A DNA stretch of 64,000 nucleotides from RGZA01 sp041917755 (GTDB lineage: Bacteria > Pseudomonadota > Alphaproteobacteria > UBA9219 > RGZA01). Shown piece after piece: positions 34,057-42,310 of this stretch. Numbering within the stretch: the stretch's first letter is position 1; each line of letters begins with the position of its first letter. Location: positions 1 to 64,000 of the forward strand of contig JAYRWY010000004.1 in NCBI GenBank assembly GCA_041917755.1, read 5' to 3'. The translations under genes were made by a program, and so were the position numbers. Under the pieces are notes generated by a model. It worked only from the letters and a program-made list of their open reading frames with translations, was not told the DNA's origin and did not search any database.

Positions 34057-35123
34057 TTCGGGTCGCGTTTAATACGCCACGCACCACCAGGAATAACGCT
34101 CCTATTGCCATCCTTAGTAGGGAAAGGCGTGCGAATAGGATGGGTGATGATTGCTCTTCCTTGGCTGTCACGCTCGAAAACTTGTGGGCCTTCATCGTCA
34201 AATTCACGTTCTGGTGCGGTATCACGTGGTGTTGCCTGCGTTTGGCGGCGCATACCGGCTGGCCACGCAGCCGATGCCTGATAATTGCCGCGCTGCGCGT
34301 TAAAATATAGTTCGAATTCGACGCGTTGGCCTTCTTTAAGTTCAACGCCTGGCTCAAGAACTGAAATATGCAAAAATGCATCCTTGCCATCCAGCTCGGG
34401 AATGTTGCGGTCAGGTGAAATGAAGGTGAAGCCTTTATCAAAATCGCGTTTGATAGTGCCGCGATAAACCTGGCCAGTAACATCGGCTTGCTCATTTGGC
34501 AAATCGGTTTCTGGAAATTCATCTGGCGAAACATAGGCCGGAATAGGTGGTAGTGAACGTGGATCACGTTCTTGGTTGCGTGGCGCATCAGCAACACGCG
34601 TTACTTCGCGTGGCGGTTGTTGAGCTGTTGCTATAGGTGCAGCGGAGGCTTGCGAAGGTTCTGCAGCAGGTGCGGCTGGCTTAGGTGTGATAGGCGATTT
34701 ACCGATATGTTTTTCAACGCCATTTATCACCAGTTGGCCAATAGTAATAGAACGAGCGCGGCGCTTTTGATCAGGGTTGGTTGTCTTATCCCACACATGT
34801 TTGGCTTCAACCCATGCGGTAATTGTTTCGCGCAAATCCGGGCGCACACCAAGTGTAGGATGGGAAATAATAAACAGGTCAGAGCCTTGGAATTCACCAA
34901 CAGGGCGTTCGCCAACATGTTCAGATGGAATTACAGCATCGCCCTTTTTATCAAAGGCTGTGAAATAAACAGGCTTGAACTCACCTTTTTTGACATCCCA
35001 TGTAACGGCAAGATATTGCCCATCATCCGGCTTGCGCAAAGTGGAGGTAGCAAATGCCGCCTGTTTATTGCGCAGGATATAGGTTGTGTTAGCGTCGATA
35101 TCAAAATTTTCAAATACGGCCAT
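34053..35123 (-). CDS. Protein with C-terminal cold-shock-like domain
   Basis: Protein of 356 residues. An unfamiliar N-terminal region of about 130 residues, starting VFENFDIDANTTYILRN, is followed by a Pro/Ala-rich linker (about 145-215) and then a cold-shock/OB-like domain near 220-285: YRGTIKRDFDKGFTFISPD, DAFLHISVLEPGVELKEGQ and VEFELYFNAQRGNYQA parallel the CspA strands, with the KGFTFI strand in place of the usual KGFGFI. The acidic/basic tail ends RIKRDPN. An RNA-binding role is inferred from the cold-shock part. The ATG at 35123 has AAGGA upstream; an in-frame longer form from 35156 is less likely. Confidence 0.7.
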   Translation of the reverse strand: MAVFENFDIDANTTYILRNKQAAFATSTLRKPDDGQYLAVTWDVKKGEFKPVYFTAFDKKGDAVIPSEHVGERPVGEFQGSDLFIISHPTLGVRPDLRETITAWVEAKHVWDKTTNPDQKRRARSITIGQLVINGVEKHIGKSPITPKPAAPAAEPSQASAAPIATAQQPPREVTRVADAPRNQERDPRSLPPIPAYVSPDEFPETDLPNEQADVTGQVYRGTIKRDFDKGFTFISPDRNIPELDGKDAFLHISVLEPGVELKEGQRVEFELYFNAQRGNYQASAAWPAGMRRQTQATPRDTAPEREFDDEGPQVFERDSQGRAIITHPIRTPFPTKDGNRSVIPGGAWRIKRDPN

Positions 35124-35260
35124 GTTAATTCCTTTAAATATAAGCGAATGTAACATATGGTTTTGAAAGTAATTCTTGGGTTTTCTACAAAAACATTATG
35201 TATAGCGGCTGAAAACCAATATATTATTGCCGTTAATACTTATGATTAAGGCTGGTTAAA

Positions 35261-36784
35261 ATGGTTGCGCGCATTCGTACGGTCGCTTTTGAAGGCGTTG
35301 ATGTATTGGATGTCGACGTGCAAGCGCAGATTTCATCCGGCCTTGTGGCATTCACTCTTGTGGGTCTTCCTGATAAGGCCGTTACTGAAAGCCGTGAACG
35401 TGTGCGCGCAGCACTACATGCGCTTGGGCTTTCGATGCCGGCTAAACGTATTACCGTAAACCTTGCACCAGCTGATGTTCAAAAAGAAGGTAGCCATTTT
35501 GATTTACCCATCGCGCTTGCGCTATTGGTGGCAATGGGCGTGGTACCGCAAGATGCCGTGGCTGACTTTGTTGCGCTTGGGGAGCTTGCGCTTGATGGTG
35601 GGCTAACACGTGTTACGGGTGTGTTGCCGGCATCAATAAATGCCAAATCGCATGGACTTGGATTGATATGTCCTGCTGCTAATGGCTCAGAAGCATTGTG
35701 GGCGGGTGATGATGTGCAGGTGCTTGCCCCGCAATCATTGTTGCAATTGATCAATCATTTTAAAGGCACGCAGGTGCTAACCAAGCCAGAACGGCGAATG
35801 GAATCCCTTGATGAAGCAGTGCCGGATTTACGTGATGTAAAAGGGCAGGAAGCTGCCAAGCGCGCGTTAGAAGTTGTAGCAGCGGGTGGACATAACTTGC
35901 TCATGCTCGGACCGCCAGGGTCGGGTAAGAGTATGCTCGCATCACGCTTACCAGGATTACTACCGCCGCTTTCGCCGCGCGAAGCATTGGAAGTATCAAT
36001 GATCCATTCTGTGGCGGGCATGTTGCCTGATGGGCAATTATTGCGGCGGCGTCCATTTCGTGACCCGCATCATTCGGCATCCCTTCCTGCGCTGATTGGC
36101 GGCGGCATGAAAGCTAAGCCAGGCGAAGTATCGCTGGCGCATCACGGCGTTTTATTTCTTGATGAATTGCCAGAATTTCAACGCCCCACCTTGGAGGCCT
36201 TGCGTCAGCCACTGGAAACTGGCCGTGCAGTCGTTGCTAGAGCAAATCATCATATTACCTATCCTGCACGGTTTCAGTTGATTGCAGCAATGAACCCATG
36301 CCGTTGTGGATATTTGGGTGATCCATCGCAGGCATGTAACCGCGCGCCTGTGTGTGGGCAAGAATACCAAAATAAATTATCCGGTCCGCTATTGGATCGT
36401 ATTGATTGCCATGTAGAAGTTCCTGCCGTCAGTGCCGGTGACTTAAGTCTTCCTAAAGCCAAAGAAGACAGTGCAACGGTAGCAGATAGGGTAGCCCAAG
36501 CACGTGCTTGCCAGATTGATCGTTATTCAAAAATGGATGCGCCGATTAAGCCAAATAATAATTCTGAGGCCGATGGTGAGTTATTACAAAAAATAGCAAC
36601 GCCTGACAGCAGCGGACAAGCACTGCTTAGTCAGGCGGCCGAGCAGCTTAAATTATCGGCGCGCGGATATACGCGTGTGGTGCGTGTGGCGAGAACCCTT
36701 GCGGATTTAGAAGGGATGGATGGCGTAAAACGCACGCATATTGCAGAAGCGTTAAGTTATCGCCGTGTGGCAGTGGGGCGTTAA
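35261..36784 (+). CDS. comM: YifB/ComM family AAA ATPase
   Basis: Magnesium-chelatase-like hexameric helicase of 507 residues, known in related bacteria to support branch migration during natural transformation. The N-terminal YifB domain (SSGLVAFTLVGLPDKAVTE, MPAKRITVNLAPADVQKEG) is followed by the AAA domain with Walker A GPPGSGKS (217-224), Walker B LFLDELPEF and the AMNPCRCGY motif, and the C-terminal ChlI-like segment (RGYTRVVRVARTLADLEG). A 7 bp hairpin lies just after the gene. The presence of ComM is consistent with competence but does not prove it. Confidence 0.94.
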   Translation: MVARIRTVAFEGVDVLDVDVQAQISSGLVAFTLVGLPDKAVTESRERVRAALHALGLSMPAKRITVNLAPADVQKEGSHFDLPIALALLVAMGVVPQDAVADFVALGELALDGGLTRVTGVLPASINAKSHGLGLICPAANGSEALWAGDDVQVLAPQSLLQLINHFKGTQVLTKPERRMESLDEAVPDLRDVKGQEAAKRALEVVAAGGHNLLMLGPPGSGKSMLASRLPGLLPPLSPREALEVSMIHSVAGMLPDGQLLRRRPFRDPHHSASLPALIGGGMKAKPGEVSLAHHGVLFLDELPEFQRPTLEALRQPLETGRAVVARANHHITYPARFQLIAAMNPCRCGYLGDPSQACNRAPVCGQEYQNKLSGPLLDRIDCHVEVPAVSAGDLSLPKAKEDSATVADRVAQARACQIDRYSKMDAPIKPNNNSEADGELLQKIATPDSSGQALLSQAAEQLKLSARGYTRVVRVARTLADLEGMDGVKRTHIAEALSYRRVAVGR

Positions 36785-36831
36785 TATCGCTCTATTGCTG
36801 CTTTTTATGACAAGGGCTAGAAAAAGCTGAT

Positions 36832-36853
36832 AAGTGAGCTAAACTCACTTTTC
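36832..36853 (+). terminator. Weak hairpin after comM
   Basis: AAGTGAG (36832-36838) pairs with CTCACTT (36844-36850) around CTAAA, then TTTC. The stem is only 7 bp and the T run is short, so termination would be partial. Confidence 0.4.
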
Positions 36854-36873
36854 AAATAAATTTCAGGTTATAT

Positions 36874-37593
36874 ATGCGTTTAGGAATTAACATAGATCAT
36901 GTGGCAACGCTGCGTAATGCACGGGGCGGTGATGCGCCGGATCCACTGCGTGGTGCGCAACTCGCAAAAGCGGCCGGTGCGGATATCATCACTGCGCATT
37001 TGCGTGAAGATCGTCGCCATATCCGTGATGCCGATATGGAGCGTTTGCGTGCAAGTTGCGGTTTGCCATTGAATATGGAAATGGCCGTCACCGATGAAAT
37101 GACGCAGATTGCCCTGCGCATAAAGCCGCACGCCGTGTGTTTGGTACCGGAACGCCGTTTGGAGATCACAACCGAAGGCGGCCTTGATGTAATTGGCCAT
37201 TTTGAAAATATTAAGAGCTGTGTCACGGCATTACAGGCTGCTGGCATTGAAGTCGCCTTATTCATCAGCCCGGATATGGCGCAGATTGATGCTGCCAAAA
37301 AAACCGGATGCAAGGCGATTGAATTGCATACCGGCGCCTATGCTGATGCGGGTAACGCACAGCCTGCCGAATTGAAGCGGCTGCAAGATGGAGCGCGTTA
37401 TGCTGCCAGCCTTGGCATTGAAGTGCATGCGGGCCATGGGTTGACCTATGATAATGTTGCGGCGGTTGCTGCGATTAAAGAAATCGTAGAACTCAACATA
37501 GGACATTTTTTAATGGGCGAGGCGATGTTTGTAGGAATGCTCGCCAGCGTGCAGCGTATGAAAAATATTATCCAGGTTGCCCGCCAGAAATAA
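36874..37593 (+). CDS. pdxJ: Pyridoxine 5'-phosphate synthase
   Basis: Enzyme of the DXP-dependent vitamin B6 pathway, 239 residues, condensing 1-deoxyxylulose 5-phosphate with 3-amino-2-oxopropyl phosphate. It is a TIM barrel with the N-terminal LGINIDHVATLRNARGG, ITAHLREDRRHI, LNMEMA, CLVPERR and the phosphate-binding VHAGHGLTYDN block. It opens the pdxJ-acpS-lepB-rnc-era cluster that is conserved in many proteobacteria. The downstream acpS begins 24 bases after its stop. Confidence 0.97.
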   Translation: MRLGINIDHVATLRNARGGDAPDPLRGAQLAKAAGADIITAHLREDRRHIRDADMERLRASCGLPLNMEMAVTDEMTQIALRIKPHAVCLVPERRLEITTEGGLDVIGHFENIKSCVTALQAAGIEVALFISPDMAQIDAAKKTGCKAIELHTGAYADAGNAQPAELKRLQDGARYAASLGIEVHAGHGLTYDNVAAVAAIKEIVELNIGHFLMGEAMFVGMLASVQRMKNIIQVARQK

Positions 37594-37617
37594 TGAACAA
37601 GAAATGATGAGAATTTG

Positions 37618-38010
37618 ATGATTATTGGTATTGGCAACGACATCACCGACATCCGCCGGATTGAAGAAGTATATAACCGTTATGGCGTGCGTTTCCTCAA
37701 TCGTATTTTTACGCCGCTTGAACAAACGAAGGCATTACAGCGGTCCAGCGCGCCGCCTACCTTGGCTAAGCGTTTTGCTGCAAAAGAAGCCTGTGCCAAG
37801 GCATTGGGTACCGGCATGAGCATGGGGGTGTTTTGGAAAGATATGGGTGTTGTGAACAAGCCCAGTGGCCAGCCTACCCTTGTCTTAACTGGTGGTGCCC
37901 TTAAGCGCTTGCAGGAGTTAACCCCGCAAGGCCTAACCCCCAATATTCACCTAACGCTGACGGATGAATATCCCCATGCGCAGGCCTTTGTGATTATTGA
38001 AGCGGTTTAA
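37618..38010 (+). CDS. acpS: Holo-[acyl-carrier-protein] synthase
   Basis: Transfers the phosphopantetheine arm from CoA to acyl carrier protein. 130 residues, with IGIGNDITDIRRIEE, RIFTPLEQ, LAKRFAAKEACAKALGTGM and the DEYPHAQAFVIIE C-terminal region. The Mg-binding Asp in NDITDI and Glu in AAKEA are present. An in-frame TTG three bases earlier is possible; the ATG at 37618 follows a GATGAGA-like site. Part of the lepB-rnc-era group. Confidence 0.95.
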   Translation: MIIGIGNDITDIRRIEEVYNRYGVRFLNRIFTPLEQTKALQRSSAPPTLAKRFAAKEACAKALGTGMSMGVFWKDMGVVNKPSGQPTLVLTGGALKRLQELTPQGLTPNIHLTLTDEYPHAQAFVIIEAV

Positions 38011-38095
38011 TCGGCCATATTTTAATAAAAGCATTGACCAACCCTAAGCTTCCGCGCCACATTCGCGCTTTATTTCTGGCGATAAGTAGTAGGTT

Positions 38096-38917
38096 ATGAA
38101 ACAAACCCAATCAAAATCTCAATCTGCACCCGTGCAGGATGATGGCCTCTTTGAATTTTTGCGCACCCTGGTAGTCGCAGCGTTTATCGCCATTGTGTTC
38201 CGTGCGTTTTTCTTTGAACCATTCAGTATTCCATCGGGCTCGATGGTGCCAACCCTGTTAGTGGGCGATTATTTGTTTGTGTCTAAATATTCGTATGGCT
38301 ATAGCGGCCTATCGGTTGGGCTTGGTTTTTTGGAACGTAACTTTGGTTTGAAATTACCCGAAGGCCGTTTTGGTCAAATCAATAAACCACAACGTGGTGA
38401 TGTAGTGGTATTCAAAGTGCCCTATGATGGTAAGACCGATTACGTGAAACGTTTGATTGGATTGCCAGGCGATACCATTCAGATGATTGATGGCCGTTTG
38501 CACATTAATGGTGAATTGGTAAAGCGCGATGTAACCGGCAGCTATAATATTACCGGTGAGGATTTGGAAGAAGATCATGAAGCCTTCCGTCAACCCTTTA
38601 ATTTACCAAGCCTTGAATATAATGAAACGCTGCCCAGCGGTCGTCAGCATCACATCTTAGAAATCAATGATGAGCGTCCGCTGGATAATACACCGGCCTA
38701 TACCGTGCCTGCGGGACATTATTTTATGATGGGTGATAACCGCGATAATTCACAAGATAGCCGCGTGATGCGTCGCGTCGGGTTTGTGCCAGAGGAAAAT
38801 CTGGTGGGCCGCGCTGAATTTATCTTTTTCTCTCTTAAAAATGGCTCACCTTTTTGGCAAATCTGGAAATGGCCAAGCCATTTGCGCTTTGACCGCATGA
38901 TTAAACCCATTCAATGA
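38096..38917 (+). CDS. lepB: Signal peptidase I
   Basis: Inner-membrane serine/lysine protease of 273 residues that removes signal peptides. One membrane helix (about 25-40) leads to the periplasmic domain, with the catalytic Ser49 in SIPSGSM, Lys118 in DYVKRLIG, and box E GDNRDNSQDSR. There is a lengthy insert between 150 and 205 (EDLEEDHEAFRQPFNL and so on), as in several alphaproteobacterial LepB proteins. Its stop overlaps the start of rnc by four bases (ATGA). Confidence 0.96.
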   Translation: MKQTQSKSQSAPVQDDGLFEFLRTLVVAAFIAIVFRAFFFEPFSIPSGSMVPTLLVGDYLFVSKYSYGYSGLSVGLGFLERNFGLKLPEGRFGQINKPQRGDVVVFKVPYDGKTDYVKRLIGLPGDTIQMIDGRLHINGELVKRDVTGSYNITGEDLEEDHEAFRQPFNLPSLEYNETLPSGRQHHILEINDERPLDNTPAYTVPAGHYFMMGDNRDNSQDSRVMRRVGFVPEENLVGRAEFIFFSLKNGSPFWQIWKWPSHLRFDRMIKPIQ

Positions 38918-39594
38918 CCCCGGCACAGAAAAATCTTTCAGCAAAGCTTGGCTACACGTTTAAGGATGAAAGCCTGCTACGTGATGCCATGACGCATCCA
39001 TCACAAGATAGGGGCGATAAAAAAGCATCAAGCTATGAACGGCTGGAGTTTTTAGGTGACCGTGTATTGTCATTGTTGATTGCTGAATGGCTATTTGAAA
39101 TATATCCAAAAGAAAACGAAGGCGAATTGGCCAAGCGTCACGCTGCGTTAGTTAATCGTGATTGCCTTGCGGAAATCGCTGAAACCTTGGATTTGTCTTC
39201 CTGCTTGCAACTGATCAATGCCGAAGATTTGCGCCGTGGCCGCGTGAATATCTTATCAGATGCATTGGAAGCATTAATTGGCGCGATATATAAAGATACC
39301 GCACAGCAGCTGGACGGCCTGCGCACCATAGTCAGACAATTCTGGCAACCCTTTATCCACCGTGAAGCCGCTCCGCAAGATGCCAAAAGCGCATTACAGG
39401 AATGGGCACAGGGTAAGGGGTTGCCTTTGCCGGAATACCGTGTGGTGAGCCAAGAAGGTCCCGCGCATGCCCCAACCTATGTGGTGGCAGTACAGGTAAA
39501 AGGATATGAAGCAATTGAAGCGCAAGGCCCATCCAAGCGCGATGCCGAGAAAAAAGCCGCCATGTTGTTATGGCAGAAACTGGTGAATGCATGA
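38914..39594 (+). CDS. rnc: Ribonuclease III
   Basis: Double-strand-specific RNase, 226 residues, processing rRNA and mRNAs. The signature YERLEFLGDRVL (41-52) holds the metal-binding Glu and Asp; a second acidic set is in LSDALEALIGAIY; the double-stranded-RNA-binding domain starts near 155 and reads KSALQEWAQGKGLPLPEY. It is coupled at both ends, to lepB upstream and era downstream (ATGA overlaps). Confidence 0.97.
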   Translation: MTPAQKNLSAKLGYTFKDESLLRDAMTHPSQDRGDKKASSYERLEFLGDRVLSLLIAEWLFEIYPKENEGELAKRHAALVNRDCLAEIAETLDLSSCLQLINAEDLRRGRVNILSDALEALIGAIYKDTAQQLDGLRTIVRQFWQPFIHREAAPQDAKSALQEWAQGKGLPLPEYRVVSQEGPAHAPTYVVAVQVKGYEAIEAQGPSKRDAEKKAAMLLWQKLVNA

Positions 39595-40508
39595 GTGAAC
39601 AAGATAACCAAAGCTGCGGCTATGTAACCCTGCTGGGCGTACCTAATGCGGGTAAATCAACACTGCTCAATCAATTGGTGGGGCAAAAACTATCTATCGT
39701 TAGTGCTAAGCCACAAACCACGCGCACTCGCATGTTGGGAATTGTGATGGAAGGTGATGCGCAGATCATCTTTGTGGATACCCCTGGTATTTTTAGCCCA
39801 AAAAAGCCCATTGAAAAAGCTATGGTTGGTGCGGCATGGGCGGGCGGGGATGATGCTGATATAATTTTATTAGTAGTGGATGTGACCCATCGTCAGCCTG
39901 ATAGTGGTACGCAGGAAATTATCCAGCATGTCAAGCACGCACATAAAGACAAGCCCGTATGGCTGGTAATGAACAAGGTGGATGCAGCGACCAATAAGGC
40001 GCGACTGTTGCCTATCGTTGAGGCCTTGCATAAAGAATATGATTTTGCCGAAACATTTATGGTCTCAGCACGTGATGGTGAAGGCGTGAAAGATATTATT
40101 ACCAAGCTTGGCCGCGTTATGCCAAAGGGCCCATGGCTATTTGACCCTGAACAAATCACCGATATGTCGGAACGATTAATGTCGGCGGAAATTACTCGTG
40201 AACAGCTGTTTCTGCAGCTATCTCAGGAACTGCCTTACAGCGCCACGGTTGAGACTGATGCATGGGAACAATTTGATAATGGTGAAGCCAAGGTTACCCA
40301 AACCATTTTTGTCGAACGCGATGGCCAAAAGGCCATCGTGATTGGCAAGGGCGGCGAGCAACTCAAAGCGATTGGGGCGGCCGCACGCACGGAAATGGCC
40401 AAGGCCTTTGGCTTTAAGGTACATCTATTCCTGCACGTAAAAGTGAAGGAAGATTGGCAAAACCATAAAGAATTTTATGAAAGCCGCGGCTTGACCAAAG
40501 TCGACTAA
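39591..40508 (+). CDS. era: GTPase Era
   Basis: Essential GTPase of 305 residues acting in 16S rRNA maturation. G1 is GVPNAGKST (16-24), G3 is DTPGIF, G4 NKVD, and the C-terminal KH domain shows AIVIGKGGEQLKAIG. The ATG at 39591 overlaps the rnc stop (ATGA); a longer form from 39570 is unlikely. The rnc-era pairing links rRNA cleavage and ribosome assembly. The next gene, dps, is convergent and starts at once. Confidence 0.97.
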   Translation: MSEQDNQSCGYVTLLGVPNAGKSTLLNQLVGQKLSIVSAKPQTTRTRMLGIVMEGDAQIIFVDTPGIFSPKKPIEKAMVGAAWAGGDDADIILLVVDVTHRQPDSGTQEIIQHVKHAHKDKPVWLVMNKVDAATNKARLLPIVEALHKEYDFAETFMVSARDGEGVKDIITKLGRVMPKGPWLFDPEQITDMSERLMSAEITREQLFLQLSQELPYSATVETDAWEQFDNGEAKVTQTIFVERDGQKAIVIGKGGEQLKAIGAAARTEMAKAFGFKVHLFLHVKVKEDWQNHKEFYESRGLTKVD

Positions 40509-40991
40509 TTATTTGCCGCGCAGCATTACGCGAAGCATCCACGCCGTTTTATGGGCTTCGTGCAGTTGGCCCGTGAGCAAATCTTCGGTGTCATTGTCAT
40601 CAGCATCATCAGCTGCATCAATACCCTTTTGTAGATCAGTGGCAAGGATTTCATAATCCGCCAATAATTGCGCAACCATTCCCTGTGCTGACGGTGCCTT
40701 GGTTTCTTCACTGATATTGGCAAGGCGCACGAATTGAGCGAATGAGCCCGGTGCAACCACATCCAGTGCACGCAGGCGTTCGGCAACTTCATCAGCTGCA
40801 TCCACCAATGCTTCATATTGTTTGCCAAACATTTCGTGTAATTGCGGGAATAATGGTCCTTCGACATTCCAGTGGAAGCCATGGGATTTAAGGCCCAGTA
40901 CATAATTATCTGCCAAAACAACGGAGAGCGCTTTCACAACTGCATCATTGGATGAAACAGATTTGGACTTAGCTTTCGTTTTCTTGGCCAT
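40509..40991 (-). CDS. dps: Dps family DNA-binding ferritin-like protein
   Basis: Ferritin-like dodecamer subunit of 160 residues that oxidises iron and shields DNA in stress. The N-terminal tail is Lys/Ser-rich (AKKTKAKSKSVSSND), suited to DNA contact. The ferroxidase-type residues appear in LKSHGFHWNVEGPLFPQLH and YEALVDAADEVAERLRAL. Helices and length fit the family. It follows aspartate-type aminotransferase by 21 bases on the same strand, so read-through from that gene is likely; no OxyR-like site was seen in the short gap. Confidence 0.92.
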   Translation of the reverse strand: MAKKTKAKSKSVSSNDAVVKALSVVLADNYVLGLKSHGFHWNVEGPLFPQLHEMFGKQYEALVDAADEVAERLRALDVVAPGSFAQFVRLANISEETKAPSAQGMVAQLLADYEILATDLQKGIDAADDADDNDTEDLLTGQLHEAHKTAWMLRVMLRGK

Positions 40992-41012
40992 GTGTCGTTC
41001 CTTATATTGTGT

Positions 41013-42215
41013 TTAACGTAAATTTGCACATGCGCGCTGAATGCGTTGGCATGCCTCTTCAAGTGACTTGCTAGACGTAGCGTAAGAGATGCGGAAATGG
41101 GGTGATAACCCAAATGCAGATCCATGAACTACGGCAACGCCTTCGGCTTGCAGTAAGTATTTTACGAAGTCTTCATCGGTTTGGATCACCTGACCATCGG
41201 GTGTTTTTTTACCAATCGTTCCCGCACAGCTTGGGTACACATAAAATGCACCTTCCGGGCGTTTGCAGGTCAAGCCATTGCTCTGGTTCAGCATGCCCAC
41301 CACCAGATCACGACGGCTTTTGAATGATTCAACCCAGTCTTTAAGGAAGCCTTGCGGTCCATTTAAAGCTTCAGTAGCTGCTGCTTGGCTAATGGAGGAT
41401 GGATTGGTCGTGGAATGACCTTGGATCGCGCCCATCGCCTTGATGATTTCCTTTGGGCCGCCGGCATAACCAATACGCCAACCGGTCATGGAGTATGCCT
41501 TGGATACACCATTAACGGTCAGAGTGCGGTCATACAATTTCGGCTCAACTTGCGCAGGGGTGCAGAATTCAAACCCATCATATAGCAGATGCTCATAGAT
41601 ATCGTCGCTCATTACATAAACATGTGGGTGCTTGAGTAACACATCGGTAATGGCTTTCATTTCAGCTTTGGTATAGGCCGCACCCGTTGGATTGCTGGGT
41701 GAATTCATAATCAGCCACTTGGTTTTTGGCGTAATCGCTTTTTCCAAATCGTCCGGTTGCAACTTGAAGTTTTTTTCTGCAGGGCAGGTTACGATAACTG
41801 ACTTACCTTCGGCCAATGCCACCATATCGGGGTAGGATACCCAATATGGCGCAGGGATAATTACTTCATCACCCGGATTAACGGTTGCCATAATGGCATT
41901 GTACAAAACTTGTTTGCCGCCAGTGCTCACGCTGATCTGGTCGAGGCCATAATCCAGACCGTTTTCGCGTTTGAACTTTCCTTGAATGGCTTTTTTCAGT
42001 TCTGGCGTACCATCCACAGCGGTGTATTTTGTTTTACCTTCGCGGATGGCTTTGTACGCGCCTTCTTTTACGTGATCGGGTGTATCAAAGTCTGGCTCAC
42101 CCGCACCAAGACCAATCACATCGCGCCCCGCGGCCTTGAGCTCTGCGGCCTTTTGCGTTACGGCCATCGTCGGGGATGGTTTTACATTCGCAAGGCGGGC
42201 GGCAATCATAGGCAT
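41013..42215 (-). CDS. Class I aminotransferase (aspartate/prephenate type)
   Basis: PLP enzyme of 400 residues. NSPSNPTG, VYVMSDDIYEHL, and the lysine of NGVSKAYSMTGWRIGY (Schiff-base Lys) fix the family; the whole is the type found in aspartate or aspartate/prephenate aminotransferases of alphaproteobacteria. Substrate specificity cannot be told. An open frame reaches 42332, but the ATG at 42215 has AAGGA about nine bases upstream. It is divergent from pgi and probably co-transcribed with dps. Confidence 0.9.
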   Translation of the reverse strand: MPMIAARLANVKPSPTMAVTQKAAELKAAGRDVIGLGAGEPDFDTPDHVKEGAYKAIREGKTKYTAVDGTPELKKAIQGKFKRENGLDYGLDQISVSTGGKQVLYNAIMATVNPGDEVIIPAPYWVSYPDMVALAEGKSVIVTCPAEKNFKLQPDDLEKAITPKTKWLIMNSPSNPTGAAYTKAEMKAITDVLLKHPHVYVMSDDIYEHLLYDGFEFCTPAQVEPKLYDRTLTVNGVSKAYSMTGWRIGYAGGPKEIIKAMGAIQGHSTTNPSSISQAAATEALNGPQGFLKDWVESFKSRRDLVVGMLNQSNGLTCKRPEGAFYVYPSCAGTIGKKTPDGQVIQTDEDFVKYLLQAEGVAVVHGSAFGLSPHFRISYATSSKSLEEACQRIQRACANLR

Positions 42216-42310
42216 GGGAGGGGTCCTTCTAATAAAAAAGTGTGTAATTCCTGAAATATACTCCAAAAACAGCACCTGACAAGTGTAATGGGAATGATTA
42301 TAAATGCCGC

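Noticed and set aside
34572..35153. Plus-strand open frame of 193 codons opposite the cold-shock-like gene
   Set aside because: Cysteine- and arginine-rich, no family similarity, and the opposite strand has a clear domain and ribosome binding site.
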